DNA of 64,000 nucleotides from Flavobacterium glaciei (lineage in GTDB: Bacteria; Bacteroidota; Bacteroidia; Flavobacteriales; Flavobacteriaceae): positions 278,839 to 342,838 of the forward strand of contig NZ_QQBA01000002.1 of assembly GCF_003350545.1 (NCBI RefSeq), in the 5' to 3' direction. A model generated the notes under the pieces. The model was not told where the DNA came from. It searched no databases and was given only the letters and a program-made list of their open reading frames with translations. Positions 46,691 through 54,714 of this stretch are shown here, piece by piece. A program made the position numbers and the translations under genes. The first letter of the stretch is position 1. Each line of letters starts with the position of its first letter.

Positions 46691-47506
46691 ATGATTCGAC
46701 AACTGCTCCTACTCTTCTTTTTTACAATAACAAAAATTGTTGCTCAGGACGCTAAACAGTCAAATCAAAGTACTGCGTCAAAACAAGTTTCAACTTTTTC
46801 GATTGAAGCACTACAACTGCAAACGGAAAAGAAAATTTGGGTGTATTTACCTGAAAATTATACAACTTCAAAAAAAAGATTTTCCGTAATATATATGCAT
46901 GATGCTCAAAATTTATTTGATGCTAAAACTTCCTATTCAGGGGAATGGAATGTTGATGAAAAATTAGACAGCCTTAAAGCACAAGTTATTGTCGTGGGAA
47001 TCGAACATGGGAACGATAAACGAATCGATGAATTAACCCCTTTTAAAAACGAGAAATATGGTGGCGGAAAAGCAGATGATTATTTAGAATTTATCGTGAA
47101 AACATTAAAACCACAAATCGACAAAAAGTATCGAACAAAAACCAAAAAGAAAAATACAATTATCATGGGAAGTTCACTTGGAGGACTTACTTCCTATTAT
47201 GCCGTTTTAAAATACCCCGAAATATTTGGTAAAGCTGGTGTGTTCTCGCCTTCCTTTTGGTTTACCAATGACATTTATAACGTGACTGAAAAATCTAAAA
47301 AAATAAAATCTAAAATCTATTTTCTTTGTGGAGATAATGAAAGTGACGATATGGTTTCAGATTTGAACAAAATGGAATATTTACTAAATTCTAATAGATG
47401 TTATTGCCTTAATTTGAATGAGAAAAAAATTGTAAAAGGCGGACAACATAATGAAAAACTATGGCGCGATGGTTTTGTAAAAGCTATCTTATGGCTTGGT
47501 TATTAA
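46691..47506 (+). CDS. Exported alpha/beta esterase (esterase D / Fes-like)
   Basis: A 271-residue protein with a signal peptide of about 18 residues (IVAQ). Motifs: VIYMHDAQNLFD, VGIEHG, nucleophile elbow MGSSLGGLTS and a C-terminal GGQHNEKLW His. This is the putative esterase family that includes enterochelin esterase and esterase D, often acting on acylated sugars or siderophores. Substrate unknown. Confidence 0.85.
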   Translation: MIRQLLLLFFFTITKIVAQDAKQSNQSTASKQVSTFSIEALQLQTEKKIWVYLPENYTTSKKRFSVIYMHDAQNLFDAKTSYSGEWNVDEKLDSLKAQVIVVGIEHGNDKRIDELTPFKNEKYGGGKADDYLEFIVKTLKPQIDKKYRTKTKKKNTIIMGSSLGGLTSYYAVLKYPEIFGKAGVFSPSFWFTNDIYNVTEKSKKIKSKIYFLCGDNESDDMVSDLNKMEYLLNSNRCYCLNLNEKKIVKGGQHNEKLWRDGFVKAILWLGY

Positions 47507-47557
47507 ATCTAATATTAAAAAAAACTCATTAAGTGTAAGTGTAAAAATCAAATTCAA

Positions 47558-48568
47558 ATGGAACTAAAATTAAGAGAATACAACCTCAAATTAAAACATA
47601 CATTCACGATTTCGAGAGAATCCATAGACTTTCAACCCTCTTTAATTGTAGAATTACAAAGTGATGGTTTTTCTGGTTTTGGAGAAGCAACTTCTAATCC
47701 ATATTACAAGACAACAGTCCCGATGATGATACAAGATTTAGAAAAAATTCGAAGTCTAATCGAAAATACTACTGATGAAACTCCGGAAGTTTTTTGGTCT
47801 AAAATCCATCCTTTTCTAAAACATGATATGTTTGCTTTGTGCGCTTTGGATATGGCATACAATGATTGGTACGCTCGCCAAAAAGGAAAGAAGTTATACG
47901 AATTATGGAATTATACCATAGACAAAAATCCTCTAACTGATTACACAATTGGAATTGCATCCATCGAAAAAATGGTTGCAAAAATGAAGGAATTGCCTTG
48001 GCCAATTTATAAAATAAAATTGGGAACCCAAGAAGATATTGCCATTGTTACTGAACTTCGAAAACATACCAATGCCATTTTTAGAATTGATGCCAATTGC
48101 GGTTGGGGCGTTGAGGAAACTATAAATAATGCTTTTGAATTGAAAAAATTAGGCGTAGAATTCTTGGAACAACCCATGAAAGCAGATAATTGGGAAGGCC
48201 ATAAAGAAGTTTTCAAACATTCCGTTTTACCCATAATTGCTGATGAAAGTTGTATTGTCGAGGAAGATGTCGCTAAATGTCACAATCATTTTCATGGAGT
48301 AAATGTCAAATTAGTAAAATGTGGCGGACTGACTCCCGGAAGAAGAATGATTCAAGAAGCCAAAAAATTAGGATTGAAAACGATGGTGGGTTGTATGACA
48401 GAATCAAGTGTGGGAATATCCGCTATTGCGCATTTATTGCCACAATTAGATTATGTAGATATGGATGGTGCATTGCTTTTAGCAGAAGACATTGCAACTG
48501 GTGTAACCATAGATTTTGGAAAAATAAACTATTCTAAATTAAACGGAACTGGTGTAACTTTAATGTAA
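47558..48568 (+). CDS. L-Ala-D/L-Glu (dipeptide) epimerase, enolase superfamily
   Basis: Epimerises dipeptides such as L-Ala-D-Glu, probably in peptidoglycan peptide recycling. The 336-residue protein has the muconate-lactonising-type layout: an N-terminal capping domain, the KxK acid/base motif YKIKLG near residue 150, metal ligands in RIDANCGW, EQPM and DESC, and the second catalytic Lys in NVKLVKCGG. Substrate specificity within the family is inferred. A PLP-enzyme gene follows after six bases. Confidence 0.88.
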   Translation: MELKLREYNLKLKHTFTISRESIDFQPSLIVELQSDGFSGFGEATSNPYYKTTVPMMIQDLEKIRSLIENTTDETPEVFWSKIHPFLKHDMFALCALDMAYNDWYARQKGKKLYELWNYTIDKNPLTDYTIGIASIEKMVAKMKELPWPIYKIKLGTQEDIAIVTELRKHTNAIFRIDANCGWGVEETINNAFELKKLGVEFLEQPMKADNWEGHKEVFKHSVLPIIADESCIVEEDVAKCHNHFHGVNVKLVKCGGLTPGRRMIQEAKKLGLKTMVGCMTESSVGISAIAHLLPQLDYVDMDGALLLAEDIATGVTIDFGKINYSKLNGTGVTLM

Positions 48569-48574
48569 TTTTAA

Positions 48575-49606
48575 ATGAAAGTCAATCAATTTCCTGATAG
48601 AATTATTGAAATCGACAATGAAGAATATCTCTATTTTGGAGGAACAGCTTATTTAGGTTTACCAACTCATCCCGAATTCCAAAAACTGCTTATCAAAAAT
48701 ATTGGGCAATGGGGAACAGCGTATGGAAGTTCTAGAAGTGCCAACATTCTACTAAGTGCCTACGAAAACGGAGAACATTTTTTAGCCGAATTCATCAAAG
48801 CAGAAGCAGCACTCACCATTTCTTCAGGAATGCTAGCTGGGAAATTAGTTATTGAAGCATTAACATCTGAAACTGATAAATTTTTTCATTTTCCAGATAC
48901 GCACATCGCAATTAAAGAAGTAAACAGCTTACCGTTTTTTGTTGGAAGCGAATTAAATCCACGTTTAATGGATGATGTAATTGAAAAAATTACAATTCTA
49001 ACAGACTCAGTTCCTTCTTTTCATGTGCAACCAATTGATTTTTCTATTCTGAATTCGATTTCATCCAATAAAGAAATTACTTTGGTTATTGACGAATCAC
49101 ATTCACTTGGAATTTTGGGTACGAATGGTTGTGGGATATATTCTAAAATTAACCTTCCAATTATTAAAAGAAAAATTATGGTGTCGTCTTTAGGAAAAGC
49201 TTTTGGTTTGACGGGTGGCGTAATTGCCAGCGATTCTGCTTTCATTAATCAAATGACTACTCACGATACTTTTGTTGCTAGTGCCGGAATGAACGTCGCA
49301 TTTGTACAAACTATGGCTGATGCAGCAGCGATTTATTTAGAACAGCATCAAAAATTAAAAGACAATCTAAACTATATTAATACGCATTTAGTTAAAAACA
49401 AAGCAATTCAATTTGACCTCAATTATCCATTAATTTATCCAGAAATCGAAGGACTAAATGACATTTTCACTTCGAATAAAATCATAGTTACCAATTTTAA
49501 ATATCCAACAGACACAAAGGATTTAAATAGAATTGTAATTACTGCCAATCACAAAAAAGAAGATTTAGATAAACTAATTCACATTTTGAACCAAAATCAA
49601 TTCTGA
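48575..49606 (+). CDS. PLP-dependent acyltransferase/aminotransferase (KBL/AONS-like)
   Basis: A 343-residue fold-type I PLP enzyme resembling 8-amino-7-oxononanoate synthase and glycine C-acetyltransferase: GTAYLGLPTHPEF, GTAYGSSRSAN, the cofactor Asp in DESHSLGILG and the Schiff-base Lys in SSLGKAFGLTGG. It is shorter than BioF (about 385), and no biotin genes are adjacent. It lies directly after the dipeptide epimerase gene, so a role in amino-acid or cell-wall peptide salvage is possible. Exact reaction unknown. Confidence 0.75.
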   Translation: MKVNQFPDRIIEIDNEEYLYFGGTAYLGLPTHPEFQKLLIKNIGQWGTAYGSSRSANILLSAYENGEHFLAEFIKAEAALTISSGMLAGKLVIEALTSETDKFFHFPDTHIAIKEVNSLPFFVGSELNPRLMDDVIEKITILTDSVPSFHVQPIDFSILNSISSNKEITLVIDESHSLGILGTNGCGIYSKINLPIIKRKIMVSSLGKAFGLTGGVIASDSAFINQMTTHDTFVASAGMNVAFVQTMADAAAIYLEQHQKLKDNLNYINTHLVKNKAIQFDLNYPLIYPEIEGLNDIFTSNKIIVTNFKYPTDTKDLNRIVITANHKKEDLDKLIHILNQNQF

Positions 49607-49639
49607 ATCTAAAATTGTGGTCCAATTGCTTTTAAACCG

Positions 49640-49647
49640 TACCTTTG
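49640..49647 (+). promoter_or_regulatory. Promoter -7 element of DUF1456 gene
   Basis: TACCTTTG matches TAnnTTTG; a TTG at 49615-49617 lies 22 bp upstream as a possible -33 element. 17 bp to the ATG. Confidence 0.6.
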
Positions 49648-49664
49648 TAAAAAATTAGAATAAG

Positions 49665-50132
49665 ATGACAAATAACGATATCTTTAAAAAACTTCGTGTA
49701 GCATTAATGTTACGTGACGATCAAATAGTTGAAATATTAGAATTAGTAGATTTTAGAATCACAAAATCTGAATTGGGTGCTTTTTTCCGTGATGAAAAAC
49801 ATGAAAATTATATGGAATGTGGCGACCAAGTGTTGCGTAATTTCCTAAATGCATTGGTAATACACTTGCGTGGTACGAAAGAAAACCCAAAAAATCCTAA
49901 TGATGTTTTAGCCAAACATAAAGCCCAAATTCCAGTGAAAGAAGGTGCTGGTGAAAGAACAGAATTTAAAGCTAAGCCAAGAGACGAAGAACGATCAAGA
50001 GGTGATGAAAGTCCTTCAAAATCTAAACCTGCGGCAAAGAAACCGTTCAAAAAACAATTTTCAAAAGGAACTCCAAAAGTTCAAGTGGTTGAAAAAGTTA
50101 AATTTAATTTCGGCAAGAATAAAAATTCATAA
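49665..50132 (+). CDS. DUF1456 (YehS-like) family protein
   Basis: A 155-residue protein. Residues 1-70 hold the DUF1456 repeats (NDIFKKLRVALMLRDDQIVEIL and TKSELGAFFRDEKHENY), usually present twice in the family. The C-terminal part is a charged, probably disordered Lys/Pro/Arg-rich tail ending in FKKQFSKGTPKV. Function unknown; the basic tail suggests nucleic-acid contact. An SDR gene starts two bases after the stop with GTG. Confidence 0.85.
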   Translation: MTNNDIFKKLRVALMLRDDQIVEILELVDFRITKSELGAFFRDEKHENYMECGDQVLRNFLNALVIHLRGTKENPKNPNDVLAKHKAQIPVKEGAGERTEFKAKPRDEERSRGDESPSKSKPAAKKPFKKQFSKGTPKVQVVEKVKFNFGKNKNS

Positions 50133-50134
50133 CT

Positions 50135-50791
50135 GTGAAAACGGCATTGATTATTGGCAGCACCGGTTTAATAGGTTCAGAATTGCTGAATTTACTTTTA
50201 GAAAGTGCTGAATATGCAAGCGTTGTAACCTTTGTAAAAAGAGATGCAGGAGTAAAGCATCCAAAATTAACACAACACATCATCGATTTTGACAAGCCGG
50301 AAACCTACAAAGAATTAGTTATAGGCGATGATTTCTTTTGCACGATTGGCACCACAATCAAAAAAGCGGGAAGTAAAGAAGCGTTTAGAAAAGTAGATTT
50401 TGAATATCCGCGTCAGTTTGCTGCTTTTGCATTGCAAAATAAAGTCCCACAGTATTTGATTATTTCCTCGCTTGGTGCTGATGCAAAATCAGGAAATTTC
50501 TATTTGAAAACCAAAGGTGAAATTCAAGATTTCCTTAAAGATTGTAATTTTGAAAGTGTTGCTGTATTGCAGCCTTCCCTTCTTTTAGGAAACCGAACAG
50601 AATTTAGATTTGGAGAAAAAGTAGGTGCATTTGTCATGAAATTAGTATCATTTGCATTCGTTGGAAAACTAAAAAAATACAAAGCCATACACGGAAATAC
50701 TGTTGCGAAAGCACTTTATCATTTAGCGCAAAAGAGTACAAAAGGTTTTCATATTTACGAATCGGATGTGATTCAAGAAATAGGAAATTAA
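50135..50791 (+). CDS. NAD(P)-binding atypical short-chain dehydrogenase (HTATIP2-like)
   Basis: A 218-residue Rossmann-fold protein beginning ALIIGSTGLIGSELL (cofactor-binding GxxGxxG), with FCTIGTTIKKAGSKEAFRKVD, YLIISSLGAD and FYLKTKGEIQ, the pattern of the HTATIP2/YbjT-like atypical SDRs. Start codon is GTG, two bases after the DUF1456 stop, so translationally linked. Substrate unknown. Confidence 0.85.
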   Translation: MKTALIIGSTGLIGSELLNLLLESAEYASVVTFVKRDAGVKHPKLTQHIIDFDKPETYKELVIGDDFFCTIGTTIKKAGSKEAFRKVDFEYPRQFAAFALQNKVPQYLIISSLGADAKSGNFYLKTKGEIQDFLKDCNFESVAVLQPSLLLGNRTEFRFGEKVGAFVMKLVSFAFVGKLKKYKAIHGNTVAKALYHLAQKSTKGFHIYESDVIQEIGN

Positions 50792-50800
50792 TTTATAACT

Positions 50801-50830
50801 AAATCCTGAATGAGAGTTCAGGATTTTTTT
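50801..50830 (+). terminator. Terminator after DUF1456-SDR unit
   Basis: AAATCCTGAA / TTCAGGATTT stem with a six-base loop and a T run. Confidence 0.85.
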
Positions 50831-50847
50831 AAACAAAATCAAATACT

Positions 50848-51363
50848 ATGAAATACCTTTCCTATTGGCTAGTTGTACTTTTTGGAATAAATCTTTCTGC
50901 TCAAACTAAAAAAGTTGCCGATCCCGCTTACTTTTTTGATGGAAAATTGGTTTCGCAACAAACCATTGCTTACATCGAACCCGAACTTATTGCAACCGTT
51001 AATGTCATCAAAAGAGATACAGTAATAAACAATCTTCGTTTTGAAGGTCAACTTTTTATTCAATCCAAAAATCCAAAACAGTTTGACTTCATAACTTTAG
51101 AACAAATAAAAAATGAATATACCAAAGTCAAAACCAAAAGTGTGGGATACGCAATCAATGGTGAAATAATTAAAGACGGCATCGAAACACTACAGTTAAA
51201 TCGCAATTACATACTAGAAGTCATTACAACCAACACCACGGCATTTTACAATTTAAGTTCTGGAGAAATTCAGTCTGACATCATACATATTCTCGGCAAA
51301 ACTGCAAAAAATATCAAGGATAAAAAGGAGCAAGTTTTAAAAAATGCTCCAAAAAAAGAATAA
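50848..51363 (+). CDS. Exported protein of unknown function
   Basis: A 171-residue protein with a signal peptide of about 19 residues (NLSAQ). The mature part is about 130 residues of predicted beta structure, then a short Lys-rich helical tail (KNIKDKKEQVLKNAPKKE). No family recognised. It lies alone between a terminator and the convergent selO gene; no exact promoter element is seen. Confidence 0.65.
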   Translation: MKYLSYWLVVLFGINLSAQTKKVADPAYFFDGKLVSQQTIAYIEPELIATVNVIKRDTVINNLRFEGQLFIQSKNPKQFDFITLEQIKNEYTKVKTKSVGYAINGEIIKDGIETLQLNRNYILEVITTNTTAFYNLSSGEIQSDIIHILGKTAKNIKDKKEQVLKNAPKKE

Positions 51364-51393
51364 AACCAAAAGTAAAAGCTTTTAGTTTGCGGT

Positions 51394-52959
51394 TTACGAA
51401 CTACAGCTTAACATACTACACCCTACTTTATCTCTAGCCCAATCTGGTCTTTTGGCAAACCATTTTTGGAAATTTGGTTGTTCATCATACGGCTTTTTTA
51501 GCATTTCATATAATTCATTTATCAAACCGTAATCTCCTTTATCAGCATCATCAATACACAATTGCGCCATATAATTTCGCAATACATATTTAGGATTAAC
51601 TAAATTCATCTGCTCTTTTCTTTCAGCATCTAAAAGCGTTTCTTCATTGATTCGAATGGTGTACTTCTCCAACCAATCGTGCCAATCTTTCATTATCGTT
51701 CCCTTCAAATCGTTTTCATTGTAAAAAGCCTCTTTTATGGAATTGAAAGCGGTTGTTGTGGCATCAGCTTTAGTAATATTACTTAGATTTCTAAAGAAAA
51801 TGGTCATGTCCGTTTCTACATTTTCAAGTAGTTGAGTCAAACTCTGAATCAAAATAATATCTTGCTCCTTTTTGATTTGGAAACCTAGTTTATTTTTCAT
51901 CATATTTAAATACTCCTTTTCGTAATCCGTACTAAAAGCATCTAAAATAGTTTCCAGCGGTTTAGCCTCTTGTATTAATGGATACAATGCATTCGCCAAT
52001 TGGTATAAATTCCAAAGTGCAATTTCAGGTTGATTGCCAAAACGGTATCTTTTGTGCTGCCTATCGGTTGTATTAGGTGTCCAGCCGGAATTATAATCTT
52101 CTAGCCAGCCGTATGGACCGTAATCAATTGTTATACCGTGAATGGACATATTATCAGTATTCATAACTCCGTGAACAAAACCAACGCGTTGCCATTCAAC
52201 AATCATCTTGAGCGTGGTTTGAGTGACTTCTTCAAAAAAGGCTACATATTTTTGGCTGCCTTCTTCATGAATATTAGGAAAGTGGTGTTTGATAGTAAAA
52301 TCCGCCAATAATTTTAAGTTTTCATGATCCTCACGTGCGGCAAAAATCTCAAAACTCCCAAAACGGATAAAAGAAGGAGCTACTCTAGCAACGATAGCGC
52401 CTTTTTCATAAGCAGGATTTCCATTGTATAAAACATCTCGTAAAACGGGATCACCAGACAACATTAGCGAAAGCGAACGTGTAGTGGGAACTCCTAAATA
52501 ATGCATAGCCTCAGCACATAAATATTCTCTGATGGAAGAACGTAAAACCGCAAACCCATCCGCATTCCTAGAATATGGAGTAGGTCCAGCACCTTTTAGT
52601 TGTAATGTAAACGATTCATTATTATGCAGCACTTCTGTTAGGTTTATAGCGCGACCATCACCCAATTGTCCTGCCCAATTCCCAAACTGGTGGCCAGCAT
52701 AACATAATGCATAAGGTTTAGTTTCTGGATAAATTGTAGTACCTGAAAACATATTTAAAAATGCTGTTGATGCAATATCTTCTTCTTTAAGTCCAATAGT
52801 ATTGGCCACTTCTACAGAAGCGTGAATCAATTCAGGATTACTAGGTTTTACTGGCGCTACATACGAGAAGCACGCTTGTTCAACTTGCCTTGGAATATTT
52901 TCAAGACTAGGATCAGCCGGTAATTCGGTAGCAAAGTTATTTTTTATATGAAGTTTCAT
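51394..52959 (-). CDS. selO: Protein adenylyltransferase SelO (YdiU/UPF0061 family)
   Basis: Pseudokinase-fold enzyme that transfers AMP to Ser/Thr/Tyr of proteins. 521 residues from MKLHIKNNF. Motifs: AGHQFGNWAGQLGDGRAINL, LQLKGAGPTPYSRNADG, LRSSIREYLCAEAM, GVMNTDNMSIHG (catalytic Asp loop) and DYGPYGW. The C-terminus ends SCSS, as in bacterial forms without selenocysteine. The frame is open to 53049, but a promoter element at 52979-52986 fixes the start at 52959. Confidence 0.93.
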   Translation of the reverse strand: MKLHIKNNFATELPADPSLENIPRQVEQACFSYVAPVKPSNPELIHASVEVANTIGLKEEDIASTAFLNMFSGTTIYPETKPYALCYAGHQFGNWAGQLGDGRAINLTEVLHNNESFTLQLKGAGPTPYSRNADGFAVLRSSIREYLCAEAMHYLGVPTTRSLSLMLSGDPVLRDVLYNGNPAYEKGAIVARVAPSFIRFGSFEIFAAREDHENLKLLADFTIKHHFPNIHEEGSQKYVAFFEEVTQTTLKMIVEWQRVGFVHGVMNTDNMSIHGITIDYGPYGWLEDYNSGWTPNTTDRQHKRYRFGNQPEIALWNLYQLANALYPLIQEAKPLETILDAFSTDYEKEYLNMMKNKLGFQIKKEQDIILIQSLTQLLENVETDMTIFFRNLSNITKADATTTAFNSIKEAFYNENDLKGTIMKDWHDWLEKYTIRINEETLLDAERKEQMNLVNPKYVLRNYMAQLCIDDADKGDYGLINELYEMLKKPYDEQPNFQKWFAKRPDWARDKVGCSMLSCSS

Positions 52960-52978
52960 GGTATTGAATTTAAAAAGA

Positions 52979-52986
52979 CAAAGGTA
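52979..52986 (-). promoter_or_regulatory. Promoter -7 element of selO
   Basis: Minus-strand TACCTTTG matches TAnnTTTG, 19 bp before the selO ATG. Confidence 0.55.
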
Positions 52987-53065
52987 ATTGATACTTAGTG
53001 TACCGTTTTTAGTTTCCAACAATATTATGATTTGTTTACTAATGAACAATTATTTAGCAAAAAAA

Positions 53066-53092
53066 AACCTGTTTGCCATAGCAAACAGGTTT
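53066..53092 (-). terminator. Terminator after sucC
   Basis: AAACCTGTTTGC / GCAAACAGGTTT perfect 12-bp stem with a CATA loop; on the minus strand it is followed by a T run. Confidence 0.9.
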
Positions 53093-53114
53093 GTAATATA
53101 TAACAATTTTCTAA

Positions 53115-54308
53115 TTAAGAAAGTGCCGCTTGTACTTGATCTGCAGCTTCTTGAAATTCAACAGCAGATAAAATTGGCATTCCTGAATTATCAATTAATT
53201 CTTTTGCAATAGCTGCATTGGTACCTTGTAAACGAACAATGATTGGCACTTTAATAGCATCACCCATATTTTTGTAAGCGTCAACAACACCTTGCGCCAC
53301 ACGGTCACAACGAACAATTCCACCAAAAATATTAATCAAAATAGCTTTTACGTTTGGATCTTTTAAGATAATACGGAAAGCAGTTTCAACACGTTTTGCA
53401 TCAGCAGTTCCACCTACGTCAAGGAAGTTAGCAGGCTCAAAACCAGCATACTTGATTAAATCCATAGTTGCCATCGCTAAACCAGCTCCGTTTACCATAC
53501 ATCCTACTGTACCGTCAAGATCTACATAGTTTAAACCTACTTCTTTTGCTTCAACTTCGATTGGGTTTTCCTCACGAATGTCGCGCATGTCAGCATATTT
53601 CTTTTGTCTGTATAAAGCATTATCATCGATATTTACTTTAGCATCTACAGCCATAATTTTATTGTCAGATGTTTTTAAAACCGGGTTGATTTCAAACATC
53701 GAAGCATCAGATCCAATATATGCGTTGTATAAAGAATCGATGAACTTCACCATTTCTTTAAAAGCATTTCCAGAAAGACCTAAGTTAAAAGCAATTCTTC
53801 TTGCTTGAAAACCTTGTAACCCAACAGAAGGATCAACTTCTTCAGTAAAAATTAAATGAGGAGTGTGTTCAGCAACTTCTTCAATATCCATTCCACCTTC
53901 AGTAGAATACATAATCATGTTACGACCTGTAGCTCTATTTAATAAAACAGAAACATAAAACTCAGAAGTTTCACTTTCACCAGGATAATACACATCTTCA
54001 GCAATTAAAACTTTGTGTACTTTTTTACCTTCAGCAGAAGTTTGAGGAGTTATCAATTGCATTCCAATGATTTGCTCTGAAATCTCTTCTACTTGTTGTA
54101 AATTTTTGGCAAGTTTAACTCCACCACCTTTTCCACGTCCACCTGCATGAACTTGGGCTTTTACAACATACCAACTTGTACCAGTTTCGGTAGTTAATTG
54201 TTTTGCAGCTGCAACAGCTTCTACTGGGCTATTAGCAACGATTCCGCGTTGAATGCGAACTCCGTAACTAGCTAAAATCTCTTTTCCTTGATATTCGTGT
54301 ATGTTCAT
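53115..54308 (-). CDS. sucC: Succinyl-CoA synthetase beta subunit
   Basis: TCA-cycle enzyme subunit that binds nucleotide and succinate. 397 residues with an ATP-grasp domain in the N-terminal half (MNIHEYQGKEILASYGV, VKAQVHAGGRGKGGGVK) and a CoA-ligase domain containing GLAMATMDLI and NIFGGIVRCD. The alpha subunit gene sucD is not adjacent or anywhere in the window. Monocistronic, with its own promoter element and terminator. Confidence 0.97.
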   Translation of the reverse strand: MNIHEYQGKEILASYGVRIQRGIVANSPVEAVAAAKQLTTETGTSWYVVKAQVHAGGRGKGGGVKLAKNLQQVEEISEQIIGMQLITPQTSAEGKKVHKVLIAEDVYYPGESETSEFYVSVLLNRATGRNMIMYSTEGGMDIEEVAEHTPHLIFTEEVDPSVGLQGFQARRIAFNLGLSGNAFKEMVKFIDSLYNAYIGSDASMFEINPVLKTSDNKIMAVDAKVNIDDNALYRQKKYADMRDIREENPIEVEAKEVGLNYVDLDGTVGCMVNGAGLAMATMDLIKYAGFEPANFLDVGGTADAKRVETAFRIILKDPNVKAILINIFGGIVRCDRVAQGVVDAYKNMGDAIKVPIIVRLQGTNAAIAKELIDNSGMPILSAVEFQEAADQVQAALS

Positions 54309-54357
54309 AATATAGAATTTGTCTGGATTCTGAATTTATTTCAGAATAAAAGTGGCA

Positions 54358-54365
54358 CAAAAATA
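54358..54365 (-). promoter_or_regulatory. Promoter -7 element of sucC
   Basis: Minus-strand TATTTTTG matches TAnnTTTG, 49 bp upstream of the sucC start. Confidence 0.5.
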
Positions 54366-54690
54366 GGAAAATTAAACTTAACTGTTATTTTTTTTTTAAA
54401 TTAAATAGCGTCTAAAAATAGAAATTTTAAACCCATCAAAAACTGAGAGAGAAATAAAAAAAATATAAAAATTATTCACTAATTTGTTATAAATATTCAA
54501 TAAAAACCATTGGTAAACCATTTCCTCCAAAATTTCTAGCTATAGGCCTAAAATTGTATTTTGTTTTTGTCGAAATAACAAATCAGAAGTACTTAAATCT
54601 TATTATTGTGATTTATTTAACCTTTTTCTATTAGAACCGTAAAAACAAAGCGATTTTAACTTTATAGCCTATTATATATTACTAAATCTT
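54366..54690. other. Divergent sucC-gltB intergenic region
   Basis: About 330 bp of AT-rich sequence between divergent promoters. I see no ORF, RNA or strong hairpin; a small imperfect palindrome (CCATTGGTAAACCATTTCC, near 54505-54525) is the only candidate regulatory site. Confidence 0.3.
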
Positions 54691-54698
54691 TAATTTTG
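54691..54698 (+). promoter_or_regulatory. Promoter -7 element of gltBD
   Basis: TAATTTTG matches TAnnTTTG, 16 bp upstream of the gltB ATG. Confidence 0.55.
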
Positions 54699-54714
54699 TA
54701 AAAAAATATTAAGC

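Noticed and set aside
52960..53049. Longer N-terminus for selO
   Set aside because: A -7 element lies inside it and the added residues do not match the family.
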